Below, in pieces: positions 16,239-24,005 of a stretch of DNA of 64,000 nt (the stretch's first letter is position 1; each line of letters starts with the position of its first letter). The notes under the pieces were generated by a model. It searched no databases, was not told the origin of the DNA, and saw nothing but the letters and a program-made list of their open reading frames with translations. This DNA comes from JBCBKU01 sp965267475 (lineage in GTDB: Bacteria; Pseudomonadota; Alphaproteobacteria; Rhodobacterales; Rhodobacteraceae), in NCBI GenBank assembly GCA_965267475.1, contig OZ254079.1, positions 372,001 through 436,000 of the forward strand. Direction: 5' to 3'. A program made the translations under genes and the position numbers.

Positions 16239-17306
16239 ATGACCATGAACCGCCCACATCCCAAGCCGTCCACCCGTCCGGCCGATCATCCGCCAATAGC
16301 AGAACCGCGCATCGGGGTGCTTTTGGCCAATCTGGGCACGCCGAATGGGTATGATTATTGGTCCATGCGGCGGTACCTGAATGAATTTTTGTCGGATCGT
16401 CGCGTCATCGATTACTCGCCCTGGATCTGGCAGCCGCTTCTGCAAGCCGTGATCCTGACAAAACGCCCCTTCTCGTCGGGCGAGGCCTATAAGTCCATCT
16501 GGAACGAAGAGCTGAATGAAAGCCCCTTGATGACCATCACCAAGGCGCAGACCGCAGCCGTCGCGACTGAGCTGAAAAAGCAGCTGGGTGACCGCGTGAT
16601 CGTCGATTTCTGCATGCGCTATGGCGATCCATCGACCGAATCGAAGGTCCATAGCCTGATCGAGCAAGGCTGTGACAAGGTGCTGTTCTTCCCGCTTTAC
16701 CCCCATTACGCGGGCGCGACGACAGCCACGGCGAACGATCAGTTCTTCCGGGCGCTTGCCAAGGAAAAGTGGCAGCCTGCGGTTCGCACCGTGCCCGCCT
16801 ATTACGATGATCCGGGCTATATCGAAGCATTGGCGCAATCGATCGAAAAAGCCTATGGCGCGATGGCCGTCCAGCCCGATGTGCTGGTGACATCCTATCA
16901 CGGGATGCCGTTACGCTATCTGATGGAAGGCGACCCCTACCATTGCCAATGTCAGAAGACGACGCGGCTTTTGCGGGAACGTCTGGGGTGGGATCAGGAA
17001 AAGATTGTAACCACCTTTCAATCGCGCTTCGGGCCCGAAGATTGGCTTCAGCCCTATACGGTCGAAGAAGTGGCCCGCCTGGCCGAGGCCGGATCCAAGC
17101 GGATCGCCGTTGTGGCGCCTGCATTTTCAGCCGACTGCGTTGAAACGCTTGAAGAAATTCAGGAAGAGATCCGCGACAGCTTTCTAGAGGCCGGGGGTCA
17201 AGATTTCACCTATATCCCGTGCCTGAACGACGACGCCGCGCATATTTCCGCGCTTGCGGACATCATTCAGACCAATCTGGCAGGATGGACAAAGACCAGC
17301 ACCTGA
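16239..17306 (+). CDS. hemH: Ferrochelatase
   Basis: The 355-residue protein inserts ferrous iron into protoporphyrin IX, the last step of haem synthesis. Family blocks visible are GVLLANLGTPNGYDYWSMRRYL, the GDPSTES...LIEQGCDKVLFFPLYPHYAG region in two parts, the catalytic-histidine block TSYHGMPLRYL near residue 220, and PAFSADCVETLEEIQEE. Cysteines follow the active site (YHCQCQ) in a position that can matter for the metal in some species. Two further haem-linked genes, hemW and hemJ, occur elsewhere in the window. Confidence 0.98.
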   Translation: MTMNRPHPKPSTRPADHPPIAEPRIGVLLANLGTPNGYDYWSMRRYLNEFLSDRRVIDYSPWIWQPLLQAVILTKRPFSSGEAYKSIWNEELNESPLMTITKAQTAAVATELKKQLGDRVIVDFCMRYGDPSTESKVHSLIEQGCDKVLFFPLYPHYAGATTATANDQFFRALAKEKWQPAVRTVPAYYDDPGYIEALAQSIEKAYGAMAVQPDVLVTSYHGMPLRYLMEGDPYHCQCQKTTRLLRERLGWDQEKIVTTFQSRFGPEDWLQPYTVEEVARLAEAGSKRIAVVAPAFSADCVETLEEIQEEIRDSFLEAGGQDFTYIPCLNDDAAHISALADIIQTNLAGWTKTST

Positions 17307-17363
17307 CAAAAGCGACGGACAGTTTGACCCGCCGCCCGCAATTCTTTGTCTGGGGTCGCTGAA

Positions 17364-17543
17364 CTAGGACGCCGTGGCGACCAGCAGCGCCACGAGCAAC
17401 AGACCGATCACAACACCGCCCGCGGACGATGCCGATGTTTCCTCGATAATGACTTCGGGTTCCATTTGCGGTGCATCCAGGCCGCCCGCCTGGGCTCCGG
17501 TCACTGCAATGGAAAATGCCGCCGCAACAGCGATCTTCTTCAT
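17364..17543 (-). CDS. 59-residue secreted or membrane-anchored small protein
   Basis: From MKKIAVAAAFSIAVTGAQA (a signal peptide) the precursor has 59 residues. The mature part has a short acidic motif, MEPEVIIEETSASSAGG, then a hydrophobic C-terminal helix (VVIGLLLVALLVATAS). The layout suggests a very small inner-membrane or periplasm-facing protein. I recall similar roseobacter proteins with a MVEPEVIVED-like core and a C-terminal hydrophobic tail, annotated hypothetical. It converges on hemH and lies downstream of the L,D-transpeptidase on the same strand. Function unknown. Confidence 0.7.
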   Translation of the reverse strand: MKKIAVAAAFSIAVTGAQAGGLDAPQMEPEVIIEETSASSAGGVVIGLLLVALLVATAS

Positions 17544-17656
17544 TCTTTTTGTCCCTTCGCTTTGGCCTGCCCAGTTGGTTGAGGTGGGCATGACCAGACG
17601 AATCCGTCCCTCGGCGAAGGATTAAGGCAAAAAAGTGTTAAGATTTCAATTGCTAA

Positions 17657-17681
17657 TGGCCGCAATGACTATCTGCGGCCA
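17657..17681 (-). terminator. Perfect 8-base stem-loop after the L,D-transpeptidase gene
   Basis: TGGCCGCA and TGCGGCCA form a perfect stem with a 9-base loop, 11 bases past the stop of the minus-strand L,D-transpeptidase gene. No immediate U-run follows; a T6 tract appears about 25 bases on. It is probably an mRNA 3'-end or terminator structure. Confidence 0.45.
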
Positions 17682-17691
17682 CTGATTGTCG

Positions 17692-18273
17692 TCAGATCAG
17701 CAACACTTGCGTGTTCACATTCGCCATCCCGAACAGCTCGGCGATGTGCTGGTTGTAAAGCCCGATGCACCCGTTCGAAGACCGGCGACCGATCTTCCGC
17801 GTGTCGTGGGTTCCGTGGATCCGGTAATAGGTCCAGGACAGGTACAGCGCATGGGTGCCCATCGGATTGTCGGGTCCGGGCGGCATATAGGCCGGCCATT
17901 CCGGGTTGCGTTCCAACATAGACGGGGTCGGGCGCCAGTCGGGGCCTTCCACCTTGCGGATGATGCGGGTCCGACCCCTGCGTGTCAGGTCTTCGGACAT
18001 GGGCACGCTGGTCGGATAGAGCTTGTAGACGCTTTCATCGGCAGACCAGTAGTGAAGGGCGCGCGACGAGGTATCGACCAAGATCGCGCCATTTCTCAGG
18101 TTGTCGAAATAGGGCTGCCATTGCAGCGCGCGAAAGCTGGATGCGTTACGCTGAACGGTACGCGTTGAATCCGGTGCAGCGGTCTGCGCCAATGCCGGTG
18201 CGCTCAGGGCCGATACGCCAGCAGCAGCGGCCGCGATAAAGCCGCGGCGGTCAATCGTGGGGCGGTTCGCCAT
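17692..18273 (-). CDS. L,D-transpeptidase (YkuD) with Tat-type signal
   Basis: The 193-residue protein starts MANRPTIDRRGFIAAAAAG, a twin-arginine signal ending near ALAQ (residue 30). The YkuD catalytic motif is present: His153 in RIHGT and the nucleophile Cys169 in SSNGCIGL. L,D-transpeptidases make 3-3 peptidoglycan cross-links or attach proteins to peptidoglycan in the periplasm. The linker region has PPGPDNPMGTHALYLSW, common to this subfamily. A second, lipoprotein-type L,D-transpeptidase lies 0.7 kb away with a CAP-domain lipoprotein between them. Confidence 0.93.
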   Translation of the reverse strand: MANRPTIDRRGFIAAAAAGVSALSAPALAQTAAPDSTRTVQRNASSFRALQWQPYFDNLRNGAILVDTSSRALHYWSADESVYKLYPTSVPMSEDLTRRGRTRIIRKVEGPDWRPTPSMLERNPEWPAYMPPGPDNPMGTHALYLSWTYYRIHGTHDTRKIGRRSSNGCIGLYNQHIAELFGMANVNTQVLLI

Positions 18274-18438
18274 GTGAGTCAGTCTCCCAGGGTGCTGAAA
18301 TCCCAGCGGTCATCATATGGCCGGAAAGTCTCAGTCGCAAATCAAACAAGCGTTAGTTTGCCCAAAGCGGTGTGGATCAATTTGAAAGCGTTGCAATCAA
18401 GAGATACACGTCGGGCCACAATATAAGGTTTCGAGCAC

Positions 18439-18951
18439 ATGAAACGGCTAAACGCAGCAACCCTTGTTCTCACCGCAGCTCTGGCGGCCTGTTCGGCCCC
18501 GCAAGAACAGCGGATCGGCCCGGATGGGCAGCCCTTGCCGCAGGTCTATCGCATTGCGGCCCGCGACGCCGACAAGGTGCAATTCCGTATGCTCGACGCG
18601 GTAAATGCGCTGCGCGAGGCCTCGGGCGCACAAAAGGTCGCGTTCAATGCTGAACTGAACGCCGCAGCCGCCACCCATGCGCGTGACATGTCCGTACAGA
18701 ACCGGCCCTGGCATTTCGGGTCGGATGGCTCGTCGCCTCTCGACCGCGCCGCACGGGCCGGTTTCGAAGGCCAGCTTCTGGGCGAAAACATCTCGGAGAC
18801 ATTTGAGACCGAGTTGGAAACGCTGGGCGCCTGGATGGAGGTGCCGCAAACGCGCGAAGTCATCCTCGACAGCCGCGCCACCAATATCGGCTTTGCTTGG
18901 TTTCAGGAACAGAACGGCAAGATCTGGTGGACCCTTGTGATGGGGACTTGA
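18439..18951 (+). CDS. CAP/SCP-domain lipoprotein
   Basis: The 170-residue precursor starts MKRLNAATLVLTAALAACSAP, with lipobox LAAC and Cys18 as the lipidated residue. The CAP domain follows: AATHARDMSVQNRPWHFGSDG with the conserved His, LLGENISETFE, and the C-terminal strand block TNIGFAWFQEQNGKIWWTLV. It is close in fold to the CAP protein at 9.3 kb but differs in anchoring. It lies between two L,D-transpeptidase genes on the opposite strand, suggesting an envelope role. Enzymatic activity of the family is uncertain. Confidence 0.87.
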   Translation: MKRLNAATLVLTAALAACSAPQEQRIGPDGQPLPQVYRIAARDADKVQFRMLDAVNALREASGAQKVAFNAELNAAAATHARDMSVQNRPWHFGSDGSSPLDRAARAGFEGQLLGENISETFETELETLGAWMEVPQTREVILDSRATNIGFAWFQEQNGKIWWTLVMGT

Positions 18952-18963
18952 GGCCGAACTGGG

Positions 18964-19458
18964 TCAGGGGTGAATGGTGATCGCCGTCCCTGTCCGGACC
19001 ATCGCGTAGATATCTTCCATCTCTTCGTTGGTCACTGCGATGCAGCCCCAGGTCCAATCCGGGCCGCGCTTCAGTGTGTATGACGGCGTTCCATGGATGA
19101 AGATGTTACCGCCGGGATCCACCCCCAGCTTCTTGGCCTGGGCGACGTCCCGAGCATTGGGATAGGATATGCCGATCGAAAGATGAAAGGCGCTGTCCGG
19201 GTTGCGGCGGTCGATGTAGTACTGACCTTCCGGGGTGCGGCCATCGCCGTACTTCGTCTTGTGGCCTTCGGGTGCGAACCCAAGATCCACATCGAAGGTC
19301 CGTAGCACCCGATCATTGTGCAGTAGATACATGCGCCGGTCTTCCTTGAAGACCACAACCCGCGTGACCTGGGGCCCGTCATAAGTCTTGAACTTGGTCG
19401 CACAGCCGGCAAGCACCATGGCGCCCAACACCAGCCCTGCCAAAGTCATCCACCGCAT
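18964..19458 (-). CDS. L,D-transpeptidase (YkuD) lipoprotein
   Basis: The 164-residue precursor MRWMTLAGLVLGAMVLAGCA has lipobox LAGC (Cys19). The YkuD domain fills the rest, with YLLHNDRVLRTFDVDLG, GDGRTPEGQYYI, catalytic His122 in FIHGTPS, and nucleophile Cys139 in WTWGCIAVTN. The enzyme probably acts on peptidoglycan from the membrane face. The gene is compact and monocistronic, convergent with the CAP lipoprotein 12 bases away. Confidence 0.93.
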   Translation of the reverse strand: MRWMTLAGLVLGAMVLAGCATKFKTYDGPQVTRVVVFKEDRRMYLLHNDRVLRTFDVDLGFAPEGHKTKYGDGRTPEGQYYIDRRNPDSAFHLSIGISYPNARDVAQAKKLGVDPGGNIFIHGTPSYTLKRGPDWTWGCIAVTNEEMEDIYAMVRTGTAITIHP

Positions 19459-19537
19459 GGTGTCTGCCCCGTTCCCTGCTTCGTCCCCACTCCCGCTATA
19501 CGGTAATGGTTAACATTAGGGAATCCCTGAGAGAATC

Positions 19538-20374
19538 TCAGCCGCTCTTTTTGTCGGCATCGTGATCGGACAGCCGGGCTTCAATTGCTGTCAAGCGTGC
19601 CAGAACCTCGTCGCGGTAGGCGTCGGTTCTTTCGGTTTCCTCGACCGAATGTGCTTCATGCATTGAGTTCACGATCAGACCCACCAGCAGGTTCACCACG
19701 GCGAATGTCGTTACCATGATGAACGGCACGAAAAAGGCCCAGGCATAGGGAAAGGTCTCCATCACCGGGCGGACAATCCCCATCGACCAGCTTTCAAGCG
19801 TCATGATCTGAAACAGCGAATAAGCCGAGGATCCGAGGTCGCCGAACCAAAGTTCAAGTTCGGCCAAACGCTCCGGCGAACAGGACGGACAGCCGGATCC
19901 GAACAACTTCGTCGCCATCACCGCGCCAATATAGAAGATGATCGCCATCAGCAGAAACACCGATCCCATGCCGGGAAGCGCGGTGACGAACCCCTCGACC
20001 ACCCGCCGCAACCGGGGGGCCGCCGAGATGACGCGCAGAACGCGAAGGATCCGAAGCGCGCGCAGAACGCTCAATCCGTCGCTTGCCGGGATCAGCGAAA
20101 TGCCGACGATCACAAAGTCAAAGATGTTCCATCCGGACCGAAAGAAGGACAGCCGGTGCGCAAAGAACTTCAGGGCCAGTTCGACGACGAATATCGCAAG
20201 GCATACCCGGTCTAGAAACAGGATAAGCGGGCCCGAGGCCGCCATTACGGCATCCGAGGTTTCAAGGCCAAGAACGAAGGCATTGAAGACGATCACCATG
20301 ACGATCGCGTTCTGTACGCGTGGCAATTCCAGCCATTTGGCGACCCGTTCTCGTGCTGTCATCTGCGTCCTCAT
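19538..20374 (-). CDS. Bacterial voltage-gated sodium channel (NaChBac/NavAb type)
   Basis: The 278-residue protein has six membrane segments. S4 carries the arginine ladder LRALRILRVLRVISAAPRLRR (shown within residues 100-125), and the pore has the selectivity filter TLESWSM, diagnostic of bacterial Nav channels. S6 is AVVNLLVGLIVNSMHEAH, followed by a C-terminal helix with heptad character (TDAYRDEVLARLTAIEARL), as expected for the tetramer-forming coiled coil. The extracellular turret contains a CPSC pair. Roseobacter channels of this family are known and used as structural models. The gene lies 6 bases behind the RNA methyltransferase gene, apparently the last gene of a long operon. Physiological role in this genus is unclear. 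Confidence 0.93.
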   Translation of the reverse strand: MRTQMTARERVAKWLELPRVQNAIVMVIVFNAFVLGLETSDAVMAASGPLILFLDRVCLAIFVVELALKFFAHRLSFFRSGWNIFDFVIVGISLIPASDGLSVLRALRILRVLRVISAAPRLRRVVEGFVTALPGMGSVFLLMAIIFYIGAVMATKLFGSGCPSCSPERLAELELWFGDLGSSAYSLFQIMTLESWSMGIVRPVMETFPYAWAFFVPFIMVTTFAVVNLLVGLIVNSMHEAHSVEETERTDAYRDEVLARLTAIEARLSDHDADKKSG

Positions 20375-20380
20375 CTGTCC

Positions 20381-21625
20381 TCAGTCCCGGATATGGGACA
20401 GGCTGAGCCGTGCCGCAAGTTCCACATGGGGGCTCCAACGGAACTGATCGATGACGTCGATCCAGTCGATCGAATATCCGGCATCCACCAACAGCTTTGC
20501 ATCGCGCGCGAATGTTGTCGGATTGCAACTGACCGAAGCGATCCTCGGGACATTTGCCTCGGCCAGCGCACGGGTTTGCGCCTCGGCACCTGCGCGCGGC
20601 GGGTCGATCACAACGGCGTCGTAGCCCCGCAATTCGCCCGGCAGCAATGGCCTTCGGAACAGATCGCGAGTTTCAGACTGTACCCGTTTCAGACCAGACG
20701 TTTCCCGCCACGCACGATCCAGTGTGGCCACCATCGCCGGTTCGCCTTCAAACGCACTGACTTCAGCCGTCTCGGCCAACCGAAGTGCAAAAGTGCCGCA
20801 ACCGGCAAACAGATCGGCCACCGATTTTGCGCCATCCAATGCTTCCGTCACTGATGCCGACAGGGCGGTTTCGCCTTCAGACGTCGCCTGAAGGAACGCG
20901 CCGGGTGGCGGGATGGTGGCAGCCCGACCAAATGTCTGTACCGGCGGTCGCCGTTCGGCAATAGGCTCTGCGTTCCAACTCAAACGGGCAAGATCGTGGT
21001 CCTGCGCAGCCTCGGCAAGATCGATCATCAGGCCCCGGTCCAAGGGTTTGCCGCCTTGGACCGCCACATCCAATCCTGCCTCGGACAATGTCACCTGAAG
21101 GGACAACTCACCTTTTCGCGTGGCCCCGGCTTCGACCAGCGCATGAAGCGCCGGAAGCCCCGCCAGAATCTCAGGCGAAATAAGCTGACACGCGGTGACC
21201 TCGCTCAACATCGCCGATCCGCGCCCGTGAAATCCAACGAGCGTGCCCGATTTGGTGCGCCGCCCCGCAAGCGTCGCCCGCCGACGGGATCCGGGCGGAG
21301 AGGTGTGAAGGCGCCTGATCGGGGCATCCAGGCCCTGAGCTTTCAATGCCTCTCGAACGATGTCGACTTTCCAGTCGGCCACAAAAGCGTCGGACGCATG
21401 AAGAAGCGCACAACCCCCGCATCCGTTATAGTGTCGGCACGCCGCCTTCACGCGGTTGGGCGAAGGTTCCAGAATGCGGGGACGCGCGATCCGACCGCCG
21501 TCAACGTCGCCCTCGACCAGTTCACCAGGCAAGGTCCGCGCGACAAAGACCGGACCTTCCGCCACCCCGTCGCCGCGATGCCCAAGCCGATCAATGCGAA
21601 GTTGCTGCGCCATGAGCTCGGTCAT
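20381..21625 (-). CDS. RlmD/TrmA-family RNA (uracil-5-)-methyltransferase
   Basis: The 414-residue protein has a short TRAM-like N-terminus (LRIDRLGHRGDGVAEGPVFV), an iron-sulfur cluster cysteine set (CRHYNGCGGCALLH), and a class I SAM domain (VADLFAGCGTFALRLAE). The catalytic block is VIDPPRAGAEAQ...IASVSCNPTTFARDA, with the nucleophile cysteine in SCNP. The family methylates U in 23S rRNA or tRNA; which site here cannot be told. The product is somewhat shorter than E. coli RlmD. Starts at 21625 and 21613 are both possible; either overlaps the upstream P-loop gene. It sits between the ABC exporters and the sodium channel. Confidence 0.9.
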   Translation of the reverse strand: MTELMAQQLRIDRLGHRGDGVAEGPVFVARTLPGELVEGDVDGGRIARPRILEPSPNRVKAACRHYNGCGGCALLHASDAFVADWKVDIVREALKAQGLDAPIRRLHTSPPGSRRRATLAGRRTKSGTLVGFHGRGSAMLSEVTACQLISPEILAGLPALHALVEAGATRKGELSLQVTLSEAGLDVAVQGGKPLDRGLMIDLAEAAQDHDLARLSWNAEPIAERRPPVQTFGRAATIPPPGAFLQATSEGETALSASVTEALDGAKSVADLFAGCGTFALRLAETAEVSAFEGEPAMVATLDRAWRETSGLKRVQSETRDLFRRPLLPGELRGYDAVVIDPPRAGAEAQTRALAEANVPRIASVSCNPTTFARDAKLLVDAGYSIDWIDVIDQFRWSPHVELAARLSLSHIRD

Positions 21626-22151
21626 GCCCCAGACCGGCCTGTTGTTCCAGATCTGTCAGGAAGTCTGCGACCTCACGCGGGGACCGCAGGTGAAACACCC
21701 GGGTATGTCCTGGCGGATCTGCGACGATTGCCAAACCCGGTCGGCGCCCGGATTGGCGGGTCCTCCAGATGTAATGAAAGAACTCCGGATCAAAGCGCTC
21801 CACACAGCCTTCCGGCAACTCATCATGCCGGACTTTTCCATGGTCCCGCCACGTCCGCCGGATCACCCGCCACATCCGCAGCGCAAAGGGCAGATCCAGA
21901 AAGATCACCGTGTCCGCCCGCGCAACCCGTTCGGGCACAGACCGGTTGAAATTGCCTTCGAACACCCAGGCATCGCGGGCATGAACCTCACGGATCAGCG
22001 CCCACTTTTCCTCTTTTGTACGTTCGACCCAATTCGGTTTCCAATGGATCTTGTCGATGTGAACGACCGGCAACCCGGTGATTTTTCCAATAGCGCGGGC
22101 AAGCGTTGATTTGCCGGACCCTGGCCCGCCGATGATCATGACGCGTTGCAC
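21591..22151 (-). CDS. Adenylate-kinase-like P-loop protein (FlaR/AAA type)
   Basis: The 186-residue protein has a Walker A loop IIGGPGSGKSTLARAIGKITG at the very N-terminus, then VVHIDKIHWKPNW, VFEGNFNRSVPERVARADTVIFLDLP and an arginine-rich lid (RMWRVIRRTWRDHGKVR). This matches the family often called DNA topology modulation protein FlaR, which by sequence is a small nucleotide/nucleoside kinase-like ATPase. Its substrate is unknown. Its start is 3 bases past the stop of the last ABC half-transporter, and it overlaps the methyltransferase gene by about 35 bases, so it is embedded in the same transcription unit. Confidence 0.8.
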   Translation of the reverse strand: MQRVMIIGGPGSGKSTLARAIGKITGLPVVHIDKIHWKPNWVERTKEEKWALIREVHARDAWVFEGNFNRSVPERVARADTVIFLDLPFALRMWRVIRRTWRDHGKVRHDELPEGCVERFDPEFFHYIWRTRQSGRRPGLAIVADPPGHTRVFHLRSPREVADFLTDLEQQAGLGHDRAHGAATSH

Positions 22152-22154
22152 CGC

Positions 22155-24005
22155 TCACTCTGCCGCGGCCTGCGTGCTGATGAACCCGCCCGATTGGCGT
22201 GTCCAATACCGGGCATAAAGCCCGTTCTTAGCAAGCAGGTCGGGGTGAGAGCCTTCTTCAACAATGTGTCCCGCATCCATCACAATGATCCGGTCCATCC
22301 GCTGAAGGGTCGACAACCGATGTGCGATGGCCAGCACAGTCTTGCCTTCCATCACCCGTTCCAGCGTTGCCTGGATCGCGGCTTCAACCTCGCTGTCTAG
22401 TGCCGATGTCGCCTCATCCAGCACCAAAATCGGGGCGTCTTTCAGAATCGCTCGGGCCAAAGCAATGCGTTGCCGCTGACCGCCCGACAGTTTCACGCCG
22501 CGCTCACCAAGGAATGCGTCATATCCCGTCCGACCCCTGAAATCGGCAAGGCTTTCGATGAACTCATGCGCTTCGGCCTGCTTGGCCGCTTCCACCACCT
22601 CGTCTGCCGTTGCGTCCGGGCGCCCATACAGGATGTTGTCACGCGCCGTTCTGTTGAACATCGCCGTTTCCTGCGTCACCATGCCGATCTGTTGGCGCAG
22701 GCTCTCTTGCGTGACCGTGGACACATTTGATCCGTCGATGGTCACTTGGCCTTCCTCGGCGTCGTAAAGCCGAAGCAGCAAACTGACCAAGGTGGACTTG
22801 CCCGCGCCCGAGGCCCCGACGATGCCGACCTTCTCACCAGGTGCAATCGTCAGGTCGATCCCTGTGACGCCGCCTTCCTTTCGACCGTAGGCGAAGGTGA
22901 CATTTTCATATCGAACCTCACCATTTGGCACGCTAAGCGGGGCGGCACCGTCTGCATCGACCAGTTCATGAGGTGCGGTCAGCGTCTGCATCGCATCTTC
23001 GACTTCACCCAGATGGCCATAGATCACCATCATCGTGAAGCTGATCCAGCCCGTCATCTGCGCCAGCCTGATGCCGACGGCCCCGATGGCCGCAACTTCG
23101 CCCGGGCTAACGCCTGATCCGGGCATCACGGCCGCGCCGACCAGAACCACCGGCAAAAGCCCTGCGATGAACATCAGGCCCAGTCGGAAACCGGTTGTGG
23201 CCTCTCCAAACGACAGCGCCTTGTCGCGAAGTTCAGACATCGCGCCCAGCGCCATCCGGTCTTCGTGGCGGTCACCTGCGAACAGCTTCACCGTTTTGAT
23301 GTTGCTGATCGTGTCAACCACCTGACCCGTGACCATCGCCTTCGCCTCGGCCCGCGCGGCGGACCGGCGCCTGATGATGGGCAGCATCACGCGAAGGAAC
23401 GTCACGTAGATAGCAAACCAGACGGCCAGCAGCCCCACAAAGCTCGCATCGATGCCGCCCAGAAGGATCGCCGTTCCGATGGTCGTCGCAAGCCCAAAGG
23501 TAATCGCATTCACCGTCTCGATCACGATCTCGGTCAGAGAGGTCGCAGCCTGCATCTGCTTGGTGGCGACACGGCCCGCATAGTCGTTGTCGAAAAACGT
23601 GACCGCATGACCGATCGTCCAGCGATAAAGTCGCGCCAGAACCAACTTGCCGATGTTGGGCCCGATCATCACCGATTGCGTGAGGGCCAGCCCACCGAAC
23701 AACAAAGGTCGGAAGATCAGCATCACGCCTCCGGCCAGAAGCGCCAGACCTAGGTGATCGGCAAACAAGTTCGCGCCGTCGCTTACTACGTCGACGATGC
23801 GGCCCAGAAGGTACATCGAATAGACCTCGGTCACGCCACCGAGGATCGAGATGATGACGCCCAACCAGACAACGCGCCAACCGCCCTGAAGGCACCAGGC
23901 CATGAACGGCACAAGCTTTCGGGGTGGCGGGCCTTCCGCCTGCATCTCGGTATCGATCTGATCACCCGCGATCTCGATCCCGCGCTGGTATCTTTCAAGC
24001 ATCAT
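22155..24005 (-). CDS. ABC half-exporter C (type IV fold, TMD-NBD fusion)
   Basis: The 616-residue protein has a six-helix membrane domain (about residues 40-340) and a C-terminal ATPase with Walker A VGASGAGKSTLVSLLL, signature LSGGQRQRIALAR, Walker B ILVLDEATSALD and switch histidine IAHRLST. All catalytic residues are intact. It is the third of three homologous half-transporters that overlap by ATGA. Half-transporters work as homo- or heterodimers that export lipids, peptides or drugs; the substrate is unknown. The N-terminal sequence begins with 30 residues of soluble extension and PPPRKLVPFMAW, similar to the other two. Confidence 0.94.
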   Translation of the reverse strand: MMLERYQRGIEIAGDQIDTEMQAEGPPPRKLVPFMAWCLQGGWRVVWLGVIISILGGVTEVYSMYLLGRIVDVVSDGANLFADHLGLALLAGGVMLIFRPLLFGGLALTQSVMIGPNIGKLVLARLYRWTIGHAVTFFDNDYAGRVATKQMQAATSLTEIVIETVNAITFGLATTIGTAILLGGIDASFVGLLAVWFAIYVTFLRVMLPIIRRRSAARAEAKAMVTGQVVDTISNIKTVKLFAGDRHEDRMALGAMSELRDKALSFGEATTGFRLGLMFIAGLLPVVLVGAAVMPGSGVSPGEVAAIGAVGIRLAQMTGWISFTMMVIYGHLGEVEDAMQTLTAPHELVDADGAAPLSVPNGEVRYENVTFAYGRKEGGVTGIDLTIAPGEKVGIVGASGAGKSTLVSLLLRLYDAEEGQVTIDGSNVSTVTQESLRQQIGMVTQETAMFNRTARDNILYGRPDATADEVVEAAKQAEAHEFIESLADFRGRTGYDAFLGERGVKLSGGQRQRIALARAILKDAPILVLDEATSALDSEVEAAIQATLERVMEGKTVLAIAHRLSTLQRMDRIIVMDAGHIVEEGSHPDLLAKNGLYARYWTRQSGGFISTQAAAE

